Part shown: in pieces, positions 26,701 to 35,628 of the stretch
Position numbering within the stretch: the first letter of the stretch is position 1
Layout: every line of letters starts with the position of its first letter
NCBI RefSeq assembly: GCF_009189165.1
Contig: NZ_CP045118.1
Coordinates: 2,046,001-2,110,000, forward strand
Reading direction: 5' to 3'
DNA length: 64,000 bases
Source of the DNA: Pseudomonas sp. SCB32
GTDB lineage: Bacteria; Pseudomonadota; Gammaproteobacteria; Pseudomonadales; Pseudomonadaceae
The notes under the pieces: model-generated
Told to the model about the DNA's origin: nothing
Seen by the model: the letters and a program-made list of their open reading frames with translations, nothing else
Database searches by the model: none
Position numbers and translations under genes: made by a program

Positions 26701-29700
26701 TGCCATAGGCCTGCGTCGGCTAACTTCAGAGACTCGCCGTGGGCAGTAATTTTCCGCTCAAGCACACGTTGTTCACGCATCGCATCAAGTGTGCCCTTCA
26801 GCGCAGGGCCGGCCGCACCCTGACTGATCAGTTCAAAGCCTACATCCTCCCAGCCACGGTTCTCCTTGGCTGCTTGAATGGCGACTTGAAGCGTTTTCAC
26901 CTGGTGGATTACAGCCGGATCTGAGTTCGCTCCCCGCCAGAACTCGGCGGTTTCGGAACCGAGCCGCAGGCCTTCTATCTGCTGACGCCCAGTCCGTATT
27001 GAGATCAAGTTCTGGAGGTCGGCGGGGATGTTGGCTTCGGAGTTACCGTCGATGACCTGACTCAGTTGCTGCTTGATCCGCCGCTTACCCAACCAGGATT
27101 TAGGCCAGAACGATTGGTCGGCCTGGTTCCATTCGTCAAGTAACGCGGCGACATCCAGATCTTCAATGCCAGTGCCATAGGTAACCGATAGGCACTGATG
27201 CAATGCTGCGATTTCGTCAAACAGCTTGAGTGCCTGTGACAGCACGACCATGGTCGGAACGGGGAGTGGCTCCGGCAACGACTGCGTCAGCCGGGTGTGC
27301 TGTTCAAGAAGCTCCAAGCCATCCTTGCATGCAGTAATCGTGGTTTGCGACCAGGGCGCTGGGAGCTTGCCGTTGATCTCGCGATGCAGGGTTACCAGAT
27401 CACAGCCTTGTTGTAGGCGCTGTGCAACTAGGCGGGCATCTGGCCTAAGGGCAAATCGCCAATCCTGTCCGGCTGCCTGGGGCAGGGTGGTGGCGAGAGC
27501 GGAGAGGCCGTCGCGCACAGTAAGAGTGAGCTCTGCGTTGGGGATGTTGGCTGCCCCAATGAAGTTTGCTGCGTCCTTTGCAGTCGAATTGATCGTCGGG
27601 ATAACCTCGCGCGCGGCTAGGATTACCTGCTGCTGCCAAGTTGGTGACCAATCGTGCTGGCTAATAGCGCCAAGGGGGTGTTCGGTCAGCTTGTGGTACC
27701 CAATTGATTGCGCATTTACTTCCAGCCGATCAGTGATTTCCAGCAGGCGATGCAACGCCTCTCGGTCGTGCATCAGCGGTGTGGGCCATGACAGCGAAAT
27801 GACGGGCAGGTCTTGGCCGGCGATGGTGGCGCCGATTGCGTCGTAGATGCTCAGCCCATTTGGGTAGCGATGGTGCAATCGATCGACGTAGATGTTTAGG
27901 CCCGTGCGCAGCGACTCAAGGCGTTCGGCCTCGACTTTCCAGGTCTCAGTGTCCGCGTTGCCGCGGGCCTGCCACGCGGAATTGAGTTGCGACAGCACAT
28001 CCGTCTTGCTCGCCTTATTGGAGTGGACCTCCAGGCAGAACTCGCCTAGCCCCACTTCGCGTAGGCGGCGGTACACCACATTGAGCGCTGCGATCTTCTC
28101 CGAGACGAAAAGCACGCGCTTATCTTCGGCGATGAACTGGGCGATCATGTTCACGATGGTTTGGCTTTTGCCGGTCCCCGGCGGCCCGATCAGGACGAAG
28201 TCCTTCTGCTGTGACGCAGCCAGCACCGCCGACAGCTGTGAAGAGTCATAGGGCAGGGGGCAGAAAACCTGCTTCGGACTGTACTCTGCGTCGAGCCTGT
28301 TGCTGGCAGGGAAGGGGGTATTGGTGGCTGAGACATACGCGTCGCGGGGCGTATCCAGCAGATGACGCACCACTGGGTTGTCCCGCAGAGCATCGGTGCG
28401 CTCGGTGAGATCCTTCCACATCAGATATTTGGCGAAGGAAAACATTGAGAGAACAACGTCCTCACTCACTTCCCAGCCTTTGATGTCCTTGACTGCATGC
28501 GCGACATTGCGCCAGATCGCATCGATGTCCAGGCCCGATTCGTCTCGCGGCAACTCGCCCTCGGCAACGCCAAGGTTCAGATCGTAGTCCTGGCGCAGCA
28601 TTTCGATCAGGGTCGGGTTAAAGCGTGGTTCGTCGTCATGCAGGATGATCGTAAAGCCCGAGCGCGCACTTTTCCGCTCCAGCGTCACCGGAATCAGGAT
28701 CAGCGGTGCACGATAGCGTTGGTTGTCCCGATCCTCCCGTGTCCATGAAAGGAATCCAAGAGCGAGGAACAGGGTGTTGGCACCTCCTTCCTGAAGGTTG
28801 GTCCTGGCTCCCCGGTACAGCTCGATCAAGCGGCTGTCGAGTTCTGCTTGTGACAGGGCGATGAATACCTCATTGCGCTTAAGCGCATCCAGGGCGTGTT
28901 GCCTCCGAACGTTTTCGTGCTCACGGGCTTCGTAAAGCTCCTTGTCGCGCGGATCCGCGCCATCCATCAGATCCGGTCGTATCATCAGTTTGATTTGCTT
29001 GCCGGTGGCTAACAAATCTTCCAGCGCACCTGGGCTAGGTGCCTCCAGCTTCAGCGCTTTTTTCCCGGCTTTGAAATTGAGCAGGTTGTTTCGTAGAGAC
29101 AGGTCGAGCAGCTTGCGCTGCCAGCGACCGAGACGATCCCGAGGGTCGAGGCCGGCGACATCCACGGTGTCCGCGACATCGCTCGGTAAGGCCATGGGCG
29201 CTTCGATCTCGGGGGCAACCACTGGGGTGGTTTCTTCTTGAGCGGCACCACTGCCATGAACCTGCGCATCGCCGCTGGCCATTGGCTTGATTCGCTGCAA
29301 TCGTGCTCGACGAATGTCCAACGCCATTTCGAACGAACTCTCTTTACCTTCGGCAAGGTGATCTGCCCCACGTTCGATGGCGTAACGCAACCCCACCGAA
29401 GGGCGCTGGGTTACGAGGGTGGTTTCGAACAGCACGAGTTCGTTGAGCTTCATGCGCTTGCGCAGCGCGGTGATATCGTCGACGACAGTTGTCGTGAACT
29501 CTTCGTTCTTCAGCCATACGCCGGCAAACGCGTGGCCATGCGTAAAGATGATCAGAGGATTAAGGCCTGCTTGCTCAAGTAGGGCACAAAACAGCATGGT
29601 GGTGTCGAAGCAGGTCGCAAGACCGTGCTCAGCCAGGTGGCTGGGGCTTCGCACTTTCTGCCCGTCTCTTTCGAAACTGGCCGGCGGTAGCGCATAGTCC

Positions 29701-30395
29701 AGCCCCATGGACACTACCGTACTCCAGACTGCGGAAACGATTTCCCAGGCATGCTCTGAGCCGCTGGTATAACCATCGAGAGCGGCGCTCTTGCCGTTCT
29801 TACGCAGCAGTTCGGCCGCCTTCTTAAGCAGGGCTTCCACGGCCAGATCGTTGGGCTGCACGAACGCGGCCGTTAATTCCGGAAGATGGGCCAGTCCCCC
29901 CCACTGATTCCGTGGTAATACCTCCAGCCGGAGTTCAGTCTGAGCAATGACTGTGCGGGGCTCTGCAGGAGAGTCGGCTCTGCAGGTCAGGACGAAGTTG
30001 AGCGTCGAGTGCTCGGCCTCGGTCAGTTTGGCGAGCATGCCTCCATCGACGGCTAGGTCGAGTCCTGGAATTTGCCGAAAAGCCTTCGCCGCGAGCTCAG
30101 AGATATGCCAGGTTTTTGGCTTGAAAACTGCTGGATCGGAGGACAGCGTAAGCTCTAGATCGCTGTACCTCGTTGTGGTTTCGTTGATGACGCGTAGTTC
30201 ACGGATAAGTGGAACAGCATTCTGATAGTCGGCGAGGTTGAGCTTGGCGACGACGGTGGTTTGGATCTTCACCGTTTTGACTGGCGCCGGTTCGATTGGC
30301 GAAGTGTCTTCCACAATCAAAGGCTCGGAGATTGGGGTAGCTACCTCATGGCTGGGCTGGTCACTACTTCCACTCTCAACTACATCGTCGCTCAT
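23703..30395 (-). CDS. giant DUF4011 / SF1 helicase / Vsr-like nuclease / DUF3320 protein, predicted defence
   Basis: A 2230-residue multidomain protein. A transglutaminase-like segment comes first (about 190-320) with L-A-T-C-F-D near residue 261 and T-H-G-H-A-F near 285. DUF4011 follows (about 415-480, W-Q-R-K-L-L-D-L-S-L-R-N-N-L-L). The SF1 helicase has Walker A G-P-P-G-T-G-K-S at 737-744 and Walker B F-D-E-S-S-Q at about 1587-1592, then V-M-V-G-D-P-K-Q-M-P-P. A PD-D/ExK-type nuclease of the Vsr/DUF559 kind follows (about 1890-1980), with F-R-I-D-L-A-V and V-E-C-D-G-A-T-Y-H near 1930. DUF3320 is at about 2075-2130. Such proteins are frequent in defence islands, so action on invading nucleic acid is likely but inferred. 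The start follows AGGGAGGCTCAG. Confidence 0.88.
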   Translation of the reverse strand: MSDDVVESGSSDQPSHEVATPISEPLIVEDTSPIEPAPVKTVKIQTTVVAKLNLADYQNAVPLIRELRVINETTTRYSDLELTLSSDPAVFKPKTWHISELAAKAFRQIPGLDLAVDGGMLAKLTEAEHSTLNFVLTCRADSPAEPRTVIAQTELRLEVLPRNQWGGLAHLPELTAAFVQPNDLAVEALLKKAAELLRKNGKSAALDGYTSGSEHAWEIVSAVWSTVVSMGLDYALPPASFERDGQKVRSPSHLAEHGLATCFDTTMLFCALLEQAGLNPLIIFTHGHAFAGVWLKNEEFTTTVVDDITALRKRMKLNELVLFETTLVTQRPSVGLRYAIERGADHLAEGKESSFEMALDIRRARLQRIKPMASGDAQVHGSGAAQEETTPVVAPEIEAPMALPSDVADTVDVAGLDPRDRLGRWQRKLLDLSLRNNLLNFKAGKKALKLEAPSPGALEDLLATGKQIKLMIRPDLMDGADPRDKELYEAREHENVRRQHALDALKRNEVFIALSQAELDSRLIELYRGARTNLQEGGANTLFLALGFLSWTREDRDNQRYRAPLILIPVTLERKSARSGFTIILHDDEPRFNPTLIEMLRQDYDLNLGVAEGELPRDESGLDIDAIWRNVAHAVKDIKGWEVSEDVVLSMFSFAKYLMWKDLTERTDALRDNPVVRHLLDTPRDAYVSATNTPFPASNRLDAEYSPKQVFCPLPYDSSQLSAVLAASQQKDFVLIGPPGTGKSQTIVNMIAQFIAEDKRVLFVSEKIAALNVVYRRLREVGLGEFCLEVHSNKASKTDVLSQLNSAWQARGNADTETWKVEAERLESLRTGLNIYVDRLHHRYPNGLSIYDAIGATIAGQDLPVISLSWPTPLMHDREALHRLLEITDRLEVNAQSIGYHKLTEHPLGAISQHDWSPTWQQQVILAAREVIPTINSTAKDAANFIGAANIPNAELTLTVRDGLSALATTLPQAAGQDWRFALRPDARLVAQRLQQGCDLVTLHREINGKLPAPWSQTTITACKDGLELLEQHTRLTQSLPEPLPVPTMVVLSQALKLFDEIAALHQCLSVTYGTGIEDLDVAALLDEWNQADQSFWPKSWLGKRRIKQQLSQVIDGNSEANIPADLQNLISIRTGRQQIEGLRLGSETAEFWRGANSDPAVIHQVKTLQVAIQAAKENRGWEDVGFELISQGAAGPALKGTLDAMREQRVLERKITAHGESLKLADAGLWQGLKTSKTNLAAAIAFQKERRAIVEEGCLEQDHDLIASGKCGPALQAQHNLLEQRANSERSLKEYAELRDLTSGTWTGLHTKTDVALAAVNFQGHIATAISQLARTPDEITPLKSALTQLLGDGNALLEPQGLVNQYGRQYLDSSAKLNSSLERLASAGKFSIEGAERIGSHSLDALRQQCEGIVQAEHSLHAWSAWCKVRDEASGLGLRPLIQALEDGLLAQGTIKKVFQANYARWWLNATVDQEPTIRNFVSVEHEQRIRDFRALDEQLTALTRDLLRARLCAGLPTSDSVTQASEWGVLRHEISKKTRHKPLRELMSTIPSALAKLTPCMLMSPLSIAQYLSTTSTVFDVVIFDESSQIPVWDAIGAIARGRQVIMVGDPKQMPPTSFFDRAETTNEDDDIEPDLESILDECLSANLPTLDLNWHYRSRHESLIAFSNHRYYKGNLVTFPAPVTSDRAVSLSIVQGVYDRGGSRTNLGEAKALVAHLVARLRTREVKENKLTFGVVTFNGEQQRLIEDLLDAERRKDSSLESYFADTQLEPVFIKNLESVQGDERDIIYFSITYGRDAAGHMAMSFGPMNRPGGERRLNVAVTRARHELLVFSTISPDLIDLARTQSIGVRDMKHFLEFAERGPRAIIEATADSLGSFDSPFEEQVAKALGRKGWHVATQIGVSAFRIDLAVVHPDAPGRYLAGVECDGATYHRSATARDRDKLREQVLRGLGWEILRVWSTDWWINPIGTAEKLHERLEALLTESRARHASAQADLAHHSDVMEEEVEVTSEDAPPIEEIALPAGSVADAPPVSNQYARAFTPTSGAIREQQSAVYRKVDPLAAVASVDPDAFFEEHYNDVLTAMIAHVVVHEGPVLDVILAQRIARAHGWVRTGNRIRERVSRLAEKSHRKTVEDVGDFYWPSHLEDDSAVSFRKAADSDSLRAVDEISQKELEALAREALARGELVDNLLYAMARAIGLQKVSAQSKQRLEQVIANVNQAAAL

Positions 30396-30693
30396 CTGAG
30401 CCTCCCTGGCGCTTAGGGTCAGCCATTAGCCAAGCTGAGCCTTCTTGATTAGTTTCGGTACGTGCTTGCTGCAACGCTCTCAGCGAGCCAGCTCAATAAA
30501 AAAACTAGCTGGCGGATTGCAGGCTGCTCGACTGTAGGTCAAACGCGTGCAGTGGAATCTAGTTGTTTCCCTGCGCATGCATTTCGCCACTATAAAGGCA
30601 TTCGGCGTGATGGTAGCTATTTCGTGGGGATTGAGGCCATGGGCTGAATTCAGCGGGCGGGAAGTACGCCCATTGAGGCCACACTAGACCGTC
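30396..30693. other. upstream region of the giant helicase gene
   Basis: About 300 bases with no gene; they must hold the minus-strand promoter. The AT content is higher than in the surroundings. No clear -10/-35 pair was fixed. Confidence 0.4.
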
Positions 30694-30745
30694 CGCTATT
30701 GGCCGATTGCTACCGCTGGCGAGAGGCAGCTTCCGACCCGAAGCA
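30694..30745 (+). repeat. dispersed 52-bp repeat, right copy
   Basis: The direct partner of 23584-23635 (41 of 52 identical). A shorter relative, 19 of 22 bases, is at 60910-60931. Confidence 0.6.
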
Positions 30746-30750
30746 ATGGG

Positions 30751-30817
30751 ATGGACTCCCCCTCACCTCGGCACCTTCAGTCTGGCACTCAAGGTGCCGA
30801 GGTGAGGGGGAGTCCAT
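30751..30817. repeat. 27-bp perfect inverted repeat
   Basis: Arms at 30751-30777 and 30791-30817 are exact reverse complements, with a 13-base loop. It lies 5 bases after the right copy of the dispersed repeat. No T tract follows, and neither arm belongs to a recognised gene. Confidence 0.85.
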
Positions 30818-31128
30818 ATACAGATATTCAGTATTCATCTTTGACCGAAGACGACTGTCGACGACTGCTCGCTCTGCGACTATTGGATGGCGCCATGTGT
30901 CGTTCGTTGCGAATGCGGTCCCATTTCTTGTCCTGTGCTTCGTCACGACAAGGCCCGAACGAAATATCAGCGGGATGATCGGGCCTGTATTGGGTTCTTT
31001 GCACTAACAGGGGCTTTCAGGAGACTTATCTGCGATTTGGCTGGGTATTTTGCCGCCAATCCTCACTGGATAACCGGAGAATCTAACCAGCTCCGGCCTA
31101 AGCAAGCATGCCCCTGGAATCGCGCCAT
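30818..31128. other. 311-bp gap before the chemoreceptor
   Basis: No gene is supported. Short open frames in all phases lack a ribosome binding site. It should contain the promoter of the chemoreceptor gene. Confidence 0.4.
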
Positions 31129-33018
31129 ATGATGAAGTGCTTTACGTTCAGCCACAAAGTCCTTCTGGCTGCCTCACTGGTCGTTTTTTCCGCCTTCACC
31201 CTGTTCAGTCTCTACAACGACTTTCACCAACGAAGCGCTATCCGTACCAATCTCGAGACTCACCTGAGCGAGATCGGTGTGCTTGCCGGGAACAATGTGG
31301 CTAATTGGCTTGAAGGTCGTATTTTGCTTGTCGAACAGACCGGCCAGAGCATCTCGCGCGATAGTGATTCAGCCTCGCTCGGCACTCTACTGGAGCATGA
31401 GGTGCTGTCATCCACCTTCGGCTTCATTTATCTGGGTCAGGCCAATGGCGTTTTCACCCAGCGGCCAGACGAAGAAATGCCCTCCGGATACGACCCGCGA
31501 GACCGCCCCTGGTACAAGGCTGCCCTGGCCGCCGGCGGGACCACCCTGACGGAGCCTTATGTCGACAGCAACACAGGAGAGTCGACCATTACCATCGCCA
31601 CGCCCGTACGCTCTGCCGGCAAGACCATCGGTGTAGTCGGTGGCGACATTGGCCTGAAGACCCTGGTGCAGATCATCAACTCGCTGGACTTCAGCGGCAT
31701 GGGCTACGCCTTCCTGGTCAGCGGTGACGGCAAGATCCTCGTGCACCCGGACAAGAACCTGGTGATGAAGACCCTGGCCGAGGTCTACCCGCAGAACACC
31801 CCGCGCATCGGCGCCGGCTTCAGCGAGGCCGAACTGGACGGCCATACGCGCATCCTCAGCTTCACCCAGGTGCAGGGGCTGCCCTCGGTGAACTGGTACA
31901 TCGGCCTGTCCATCGACAAGGACGCGGCCTACGCAATGCTGAGCAAGTTCCGCGCCTCGGCCATCATTGCCGCAGCCATCGCCATCGTCGCCATCCTGCT
32001 CCTGCTGGGCATGCTGATCCGCGTGCTGATGGCCCCGCTGACCGACATGGGCCGCGCCATGCAGGACATCGCCCAGGGCGACGGCGACCTCACCCAGCGC
32101 CTGAAGGTCGCCAGCAACGACGAGTTCGGCGTGCTGGCCAACGCCTTCAACCGCTTCGTCGAGCGCATCCACGAATCCATCCGCGAAGTGGCCTCCACCG
32201 CGCGCAGCCTGCACGACGTTTCGCAGCTGGTGGTCAACGCCTCCAACTCGTCCATGAGCAACTCCGACGAGCAGGCCAACCGCACCAACAGCGTGGCTGC
32301 CGCGATCAACGAGCTGGGCGCCGCCGCCCAGGAAATCGCCCGCAACGCCGCCGATGCCTCGCACCACGCCACCGACGCCTCGCACCAGGCCGGCGATGGC
32401 CGCCAGGTGGTCGAGCAGACCATCAGCGCGATGAACCAACTGTCCGACAAGATCAGCTCGGCCTGCGCCAACATCGAAGCGCTGAACAGCCGCACGGTGA
32501 ACATCGGGCAGATCCTCGAAGTGATCAAGGGCATCTCCGAGCAGACCAACCTGCTGGCCCTGAACGCCGCCATCGAAGCGGCCCGCGCCGGGGAAGCCGG
32601 CCGTGGCTTCGCCGTGGTCGCCGACGAGGTGCGCAACCTGGCGCACCGTGCCCAGGAATCGGCGCAGCAGATCCAGAAGATGATCGAAGAACTGCAGGTC
32701 GGCGCCCGCGAAGCCGTGGACACCATGACCGAGAGCCAGCGCTACAGCCTGGAAAGCGTGGAGATCGCCAACCGCGCTGGCGAGCGCCTGGCCAGCGTCA
32801 CCCACCGCATCGGCGAGATCGACTCGATGAACCAGTCGGTGGCCACCGCCACCGAGGAGCAGACCGCCGTGGTCGACTCGCTGAACATGGACATCACCGA
32901 GATCAACACCCTGAACCAGGAAGGCGTGGAGAACCTGCAGGCGACCCTGCGCGCCTGCGCCGACCTGGAGAACCAGGCCGGGCGTCTGCGGCAGCTGGTG
33001 GACAGCTTCCGCATCTAG
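31129..33018 (+). CDS. amino-acid chemoreceptor, PctA-like dCache MCP
   Basis: A 629-residue methyl-accepting chemotaxis protein, the same length as PctA. The order is TM1 (about 10-30), a periplasmic dCache domain (31-280), TM2 (about 281-305), HAMP, and a signalling domain with the tip E-Q-T-N-L-L-A-L-N-A-A-I-E-A-A-R-A-G-E. The dCache domain has Y121, R126, W128, Y129, Y144 and D173 at the PctA positions, which is the known amino-acid-binding motif, so amino acids or related amines are the likely signal. Of several ATGs, 31129 matches the PctA N-terminus. The first 560 bases use less biased codons than the rest, which suggests a mosaic gene. Confidence 0.9.
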   Translation: MMKCFTFSHKVLLAASLVVFSAFTLFSLYNDFHQRSAIRTNLETHLSEIGVLAGNNVANWLEGRILLVEQTGQSISRDSDSASLGTLLEHEVLSSTFGFIYLGQANGVFTQRPDEEMPSGYDPRDRPWYKAALAAGGTTLTEPYVDSNTGESTITIATPVRSAGKTIGVVGGDIGLKTLVQIINSLDFSGMGYAFLVSGDGKILVHPDKNLVMKTLAEVYPQNTPRIGAGFSEAELDGHTRILSFTQVQGLPSVNWYIGLSIDKDAAYAMLSKFRASAIIAAAIAIVAILLLLGMLIRVLMAPLTDMGRAMQDIAQGDGDLTQRLKVASNDEFGVLANAFNRFVERIHESIREVASTARSLHDVSQLVVNASNSSMSNSDEQANRTNSVAAAINELGAAAQEIARNAADASHHATDASHQAGDGRQVVEQTISAMNQLSDKISSACANIEALNSRTVNIGQILEVIKGISEQTNLLALNAAIEAARAGEAGRGFAVVADEVRNLAHRAQESAQQIQKMIEELQVGAREAVDTMTESQRYSLESVEIANRAGERLASVTHRIGEIDSMNQSVATATEEQTAVVDSLNMDITEINTLNQEGVENLQATLRACADLENQAGRLRQLVDSFRI

Positions 33019-33060
33019 ACCTTCGCCTGCCCCTCGAACGAGGCAGAAGCGAGAATGGGA

Positions 33061-33903
33061 TTAACGAGGCGGCTTCGCCGTGGAGCCTCTCAGCGCCTCC
33101 AGCCGCTGGAGCCGTCGGGAGGCTTTGTCGCCAAGTGCCTTCAAGAGATGCATGGCGAAGTACTCCACCTGCGCCATGGCGGGAACCAGCGTGTCGTAGG
33201 CCGAGCCGGAGACGATATCCGACACGACGACGTGGCTGCTTAAATCCGCAATGGGGGACAGCCACTTGTCAGTGAACAGCACCAAGGTGGCGCCTTGTTC
33301 GCTGGCAAGTTTGCCCAGGTGAAGGGTATCGGGCTGATAGCGCCGGTAGTCGAAGATGACGACGATGTCCTTGCGTGAGACATCGACGATGGCATCCAGG
33401 TCCTGCGTCGGGTTGCGCCCGAGGATCTCGGTGTTCCCGCGTATTTCGCGCAGGTGGGAGTAGAGGTATTCGGCCAGCGGTTGGCTGAATCGGCCGCCAC
33501 GAATGTAGATCCGGCGATTGAGGTCAGCCAGCAACCGAACCACATCGGCGGCCTGGGTGGCTTCGTTGATTCCCGATTCGACCAAGGTGCCCAGCTCCCG
33601 TCCGAACACGTTATCGGCGTCGTCGTGCGTGTGGTCGATCAGTTTCAACGGAGAGCTGAGCTTGAGTTCCAGCTCGTTCAGCCACGCATTCTGGAATTCC
33701 GGAAAGCCTGAGTACCCGAGCTTCACCGCGAAGCGCAGGACTGTCGGTGCACTCACATTCGCTTGTTTGGCGAGTTGATGAATCGAGCCTAGTGCGACCA
33801 CCGGGCTGGGGCCGGTCAGCAGCCTGACCAGCTTGCGCTCGCTTGGAGTGAAGGAGGGACTGCTGTCCTGTATCTGCTGTCGTATCGATCGCTGAGACGT
33901 CAT
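33061..33903 (-). CDS. RpiR/MurR-family regulator
   Basis: A 280-residue regulator. The N-terminal HTH_6 domain (1-77) has T-P-S-E-R-K-L-V-R-L-L and N-V-S-A-P-T-V-L-R-F-A. The SIS domain (about 125-255) has I-Y-I-R-G-G-R-F-S and D-I-V-V-I-F-D-Y-R-R-Y, which normally binds a phosphosugar, though in Pseudomonas such regulators also control amino acid genes. It lies next to the permease and aminotransferase genes on the same strand and is a candidate controller of them. It is convergent with the chemoreceptor gene, with a gap of 42 bases and no clear terminator. Confidence 0.88.
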   Translation of the reverse strand: MTSQRSIRQQIQDSSPSFTPSERKLVRLLTGPSPVVALGSIHQLAKQANVSAPTVLRFAVKLGYSGFPEFQNAWLNELELKLSSPLKLIDHTHDDADNVFGRELGTLVESGINEATQAADVVRLLADLNRRIYIRGGRFSQPLAEYLYSHLREIRGNTEILGRNPTQDLDAIVDVSRKDIVVIFDYRRYQPDTLHLGKLASEQGATLVLFTDKWLSPIADLSSHVVVSDIVSGSAYDTLVPAMAQVEYFAMHLLKALGDKASRRLQRLEALRGSTAKPPR

Positions 33904-34050
33904 ATCTGGAGTCTGTGGTTACGCACATGTGGCACGCCGATTATGGGCGGGCCGGAAGTCTTGCTTGGATTGTCCTCCTGCAAACTACCAACTTTTGGGC
34001 CTTGAGTGCGAGTGTCGCGTCCAGGCTCCTGCTCTTGAAGCAAGGGCTGG

Positions 34051-34075
34051 AAAAAGCCCGGCAGGGCGCCGGGCG
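34051..34075 (-). terminator. terminator of the CycA-like permease gene
   Basis: On the minus strand GCCCGGC and GCCGGGC pair around 5 bases, followed by TTTTT (the A tract at 34051-34055). It is placed 30 bases after the stop codon. Confidence 0.8.
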
Positions 34076-34104
34076 TTAGTGGGAGGAGTCGGGAGCCTCT
34101 GCCT

Positions 34105-35535
34105 CTAGGCGCCCGCCGGCTCGGCGGGCGCTACCTTGACCCGGTACTTGAAGAGGTAGATGAAGGCCAGCCAGCCGAACCAGGCAGGCATGAGGGTCAG
34201 GGCGGCCCGAGTATCCGGCTGCAAGGTGAGCAGCCAGAGGGTGAAGATGAAGAAGCCGATGCAGAGGATGCTCAGCGGGACGCCAAACGGCATCTTGAAG
34301 CTCGATGCGAGATGCAGGTCCGGGCGCTGCCTGCGGTAAACCAGGTAGGTGACCAGGATCAGCGTCCAGATGAAGATCAGCAGGGTGGATGCGACGGTAG
34401 ACACCAGCGTGAAGACCGTCATGACCTCCGGGATGAAGATCAGCAGGCCCGCCCCGATCGAGATGCACAGGCAGGAGAACAGCAGGCTGCTGCCGGGCAC
34501 CCTGGACCGGGTGGTGCCGTTGAAAAGGCCGGGAGCCTGTTGCGCCGAGGCCATGCCGAACAGGGTCCTGCTCGTGCAGAAGACGCCACTGTTGGCGGCG
34601 GAGATGGACGAGGTCGTCAGCACCAGGTTGATGAAGCCGGCGGCCAAGGGCAGGCCCGACAGCAGGAAGAGTTGAACGAACGGACTGCGCTCGGGGGAGA
34701 TCTGGCTCCAGGAGCAGACGCCGATGATGCAGGCCAGGGACAGGACGTAGAAGATCATGACCCTGATCGGTACCGCGTTGATGGCCTTGGGCAGGGTCTT
34801 GTGCGGGTTCTCCGCTTCAGCGGCGGTAGTCCCGATCATCTCGATACCGGCGAAGGAGAAAATGGCGATCTGGAATCCGGCGAAGAACCCGGCGACGCCA
34901 TGGGGCAGGAAGGCATCGCGATCCACCAGGTGGGCAAACGAAGACTGCACGCCATTGGGTGAGGTGAAAGAGGTGCCGATCAGGATCAGGCCGGAAACGA
35001 TCAGTGCGACGACCGCGACCACCTTCACCAGGGTGCACCAGAACTCGATTTCGCCAAAGACCTTGACCGTCACCAGATTCAGTGCGAGGAGGGCGATGAG
35101 GATCGACATGGCCGGAGCCCAGGCCGGCAGCTCGGGGAACCAGTACTGGATATAACCCCCGATGACGACGCAGTCAGCGGTTGCCGCGACGATCCAGGTC
35201 AGCCAGTACGACCAGCCGATGAAAAAGCCGGCCCAGGGACCGAGGTAGTCCGCGCAGAAGTCCGCGAAGGTCCTGTAGTTCAGGTTGGACAGCAGCAGCT
35301 CCCCCATGGCGCGCATGACGAAGAAGAGCACCATGCCGATCATGAAATAGGTGAGGACGATGGAGGTGCCCGAGGTGCTGATGGTCTTGCCGGCACCCAT
35401 GAAGAGCCCGGAGCCGATCGCTCCGCCCAGTGCAATGAATTGAACGTGACGATTGGAGAGGCCCCGGTGCAAATCCGTGGATGCGTCATTCATGCACACA
35501 GGGGCGGGGAGGTCTTGTTTGTGGGGGGTACTCAT
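34105..35535 (-). CDS. CycA-like D-Ala/D-Ser/Gly amino acid permease
   Basis: A 476-residue, 12-segment APC transporter. The N-terminal L-S-N-R-H-V-Q-F-I-A-L-G-G-A-I-G-S-G-L-F and V-M-R-A-M-G-E-L-L-L-S-N-L, then G-F-F-A-G-F-Q-I-A, match E. coli CycA closely from my knowledge of that sequence. CycA imports D-alanine, D-serine and glycine with protons. An exported amino acid racemase is encoded 9 kb away in the same region, which makes D-amino acid uptake attractive but unproven. GGAAGTAGGA lies before the ATG, and a terminator follows the gene. Confidence 0.85.
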   Translation of the reverse strand: MSTPHKQDLPAPVCMNDASTDLHRGLSNRHVQFIALGGAIGSGLFMGAGKTISTSGTSIVLTYFMIGMVLFFVMRAMGELLLSNLNYRTFADFCADYLGPWAGFFIGWSYWLTWIVAATADCVVIGGYIQYWFPELPAWAPAMSILIALLALNLVTVKVFGEIEFWCTLVKVVAVVALIVSGLILIGTSFTSPNGVQSSFAHLVDRDAFLPHGVAGFFAGFQIAIFSFAGIEMIGTTAAEAENPHKTLPKAINAVPIRVMIFYVLSLACIIGVCSWSQISPERSPFVQLFLLSGLPLAAGFINLVLTTSSISAANSGVFCTSRTLFGMASAQQAPGLFNGTTRSRVPGSSLLFSCLCISIGAGLLIFIPEVMTVFTLVSTVASTLLIFIWTLILVTYLVYRRQRPDLHLASSFKMPFGVPLSILCIGFFIFTLWLLTLQPDTRAALTLMPAWFGWLAFIYLFKYRVKVAPAEPAGA

Positions 35536-35628
35536 TCCTACTTCCGTCTATCTATTTGTACTTGTGTAAAGGCGAATAGGCGCGGGGAGCTTTCGCCCCG
35601 CGCCTGGGCAGGTGCTTGGTTTCCGGTG

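Noticed and set aside
31408..32805. 465-codon minus-strand frame opposite the chemoreceptor gene
   Set aside because: Arises from the strong third-position bias of the receptor gene; G/A/V-rich product without motifs.
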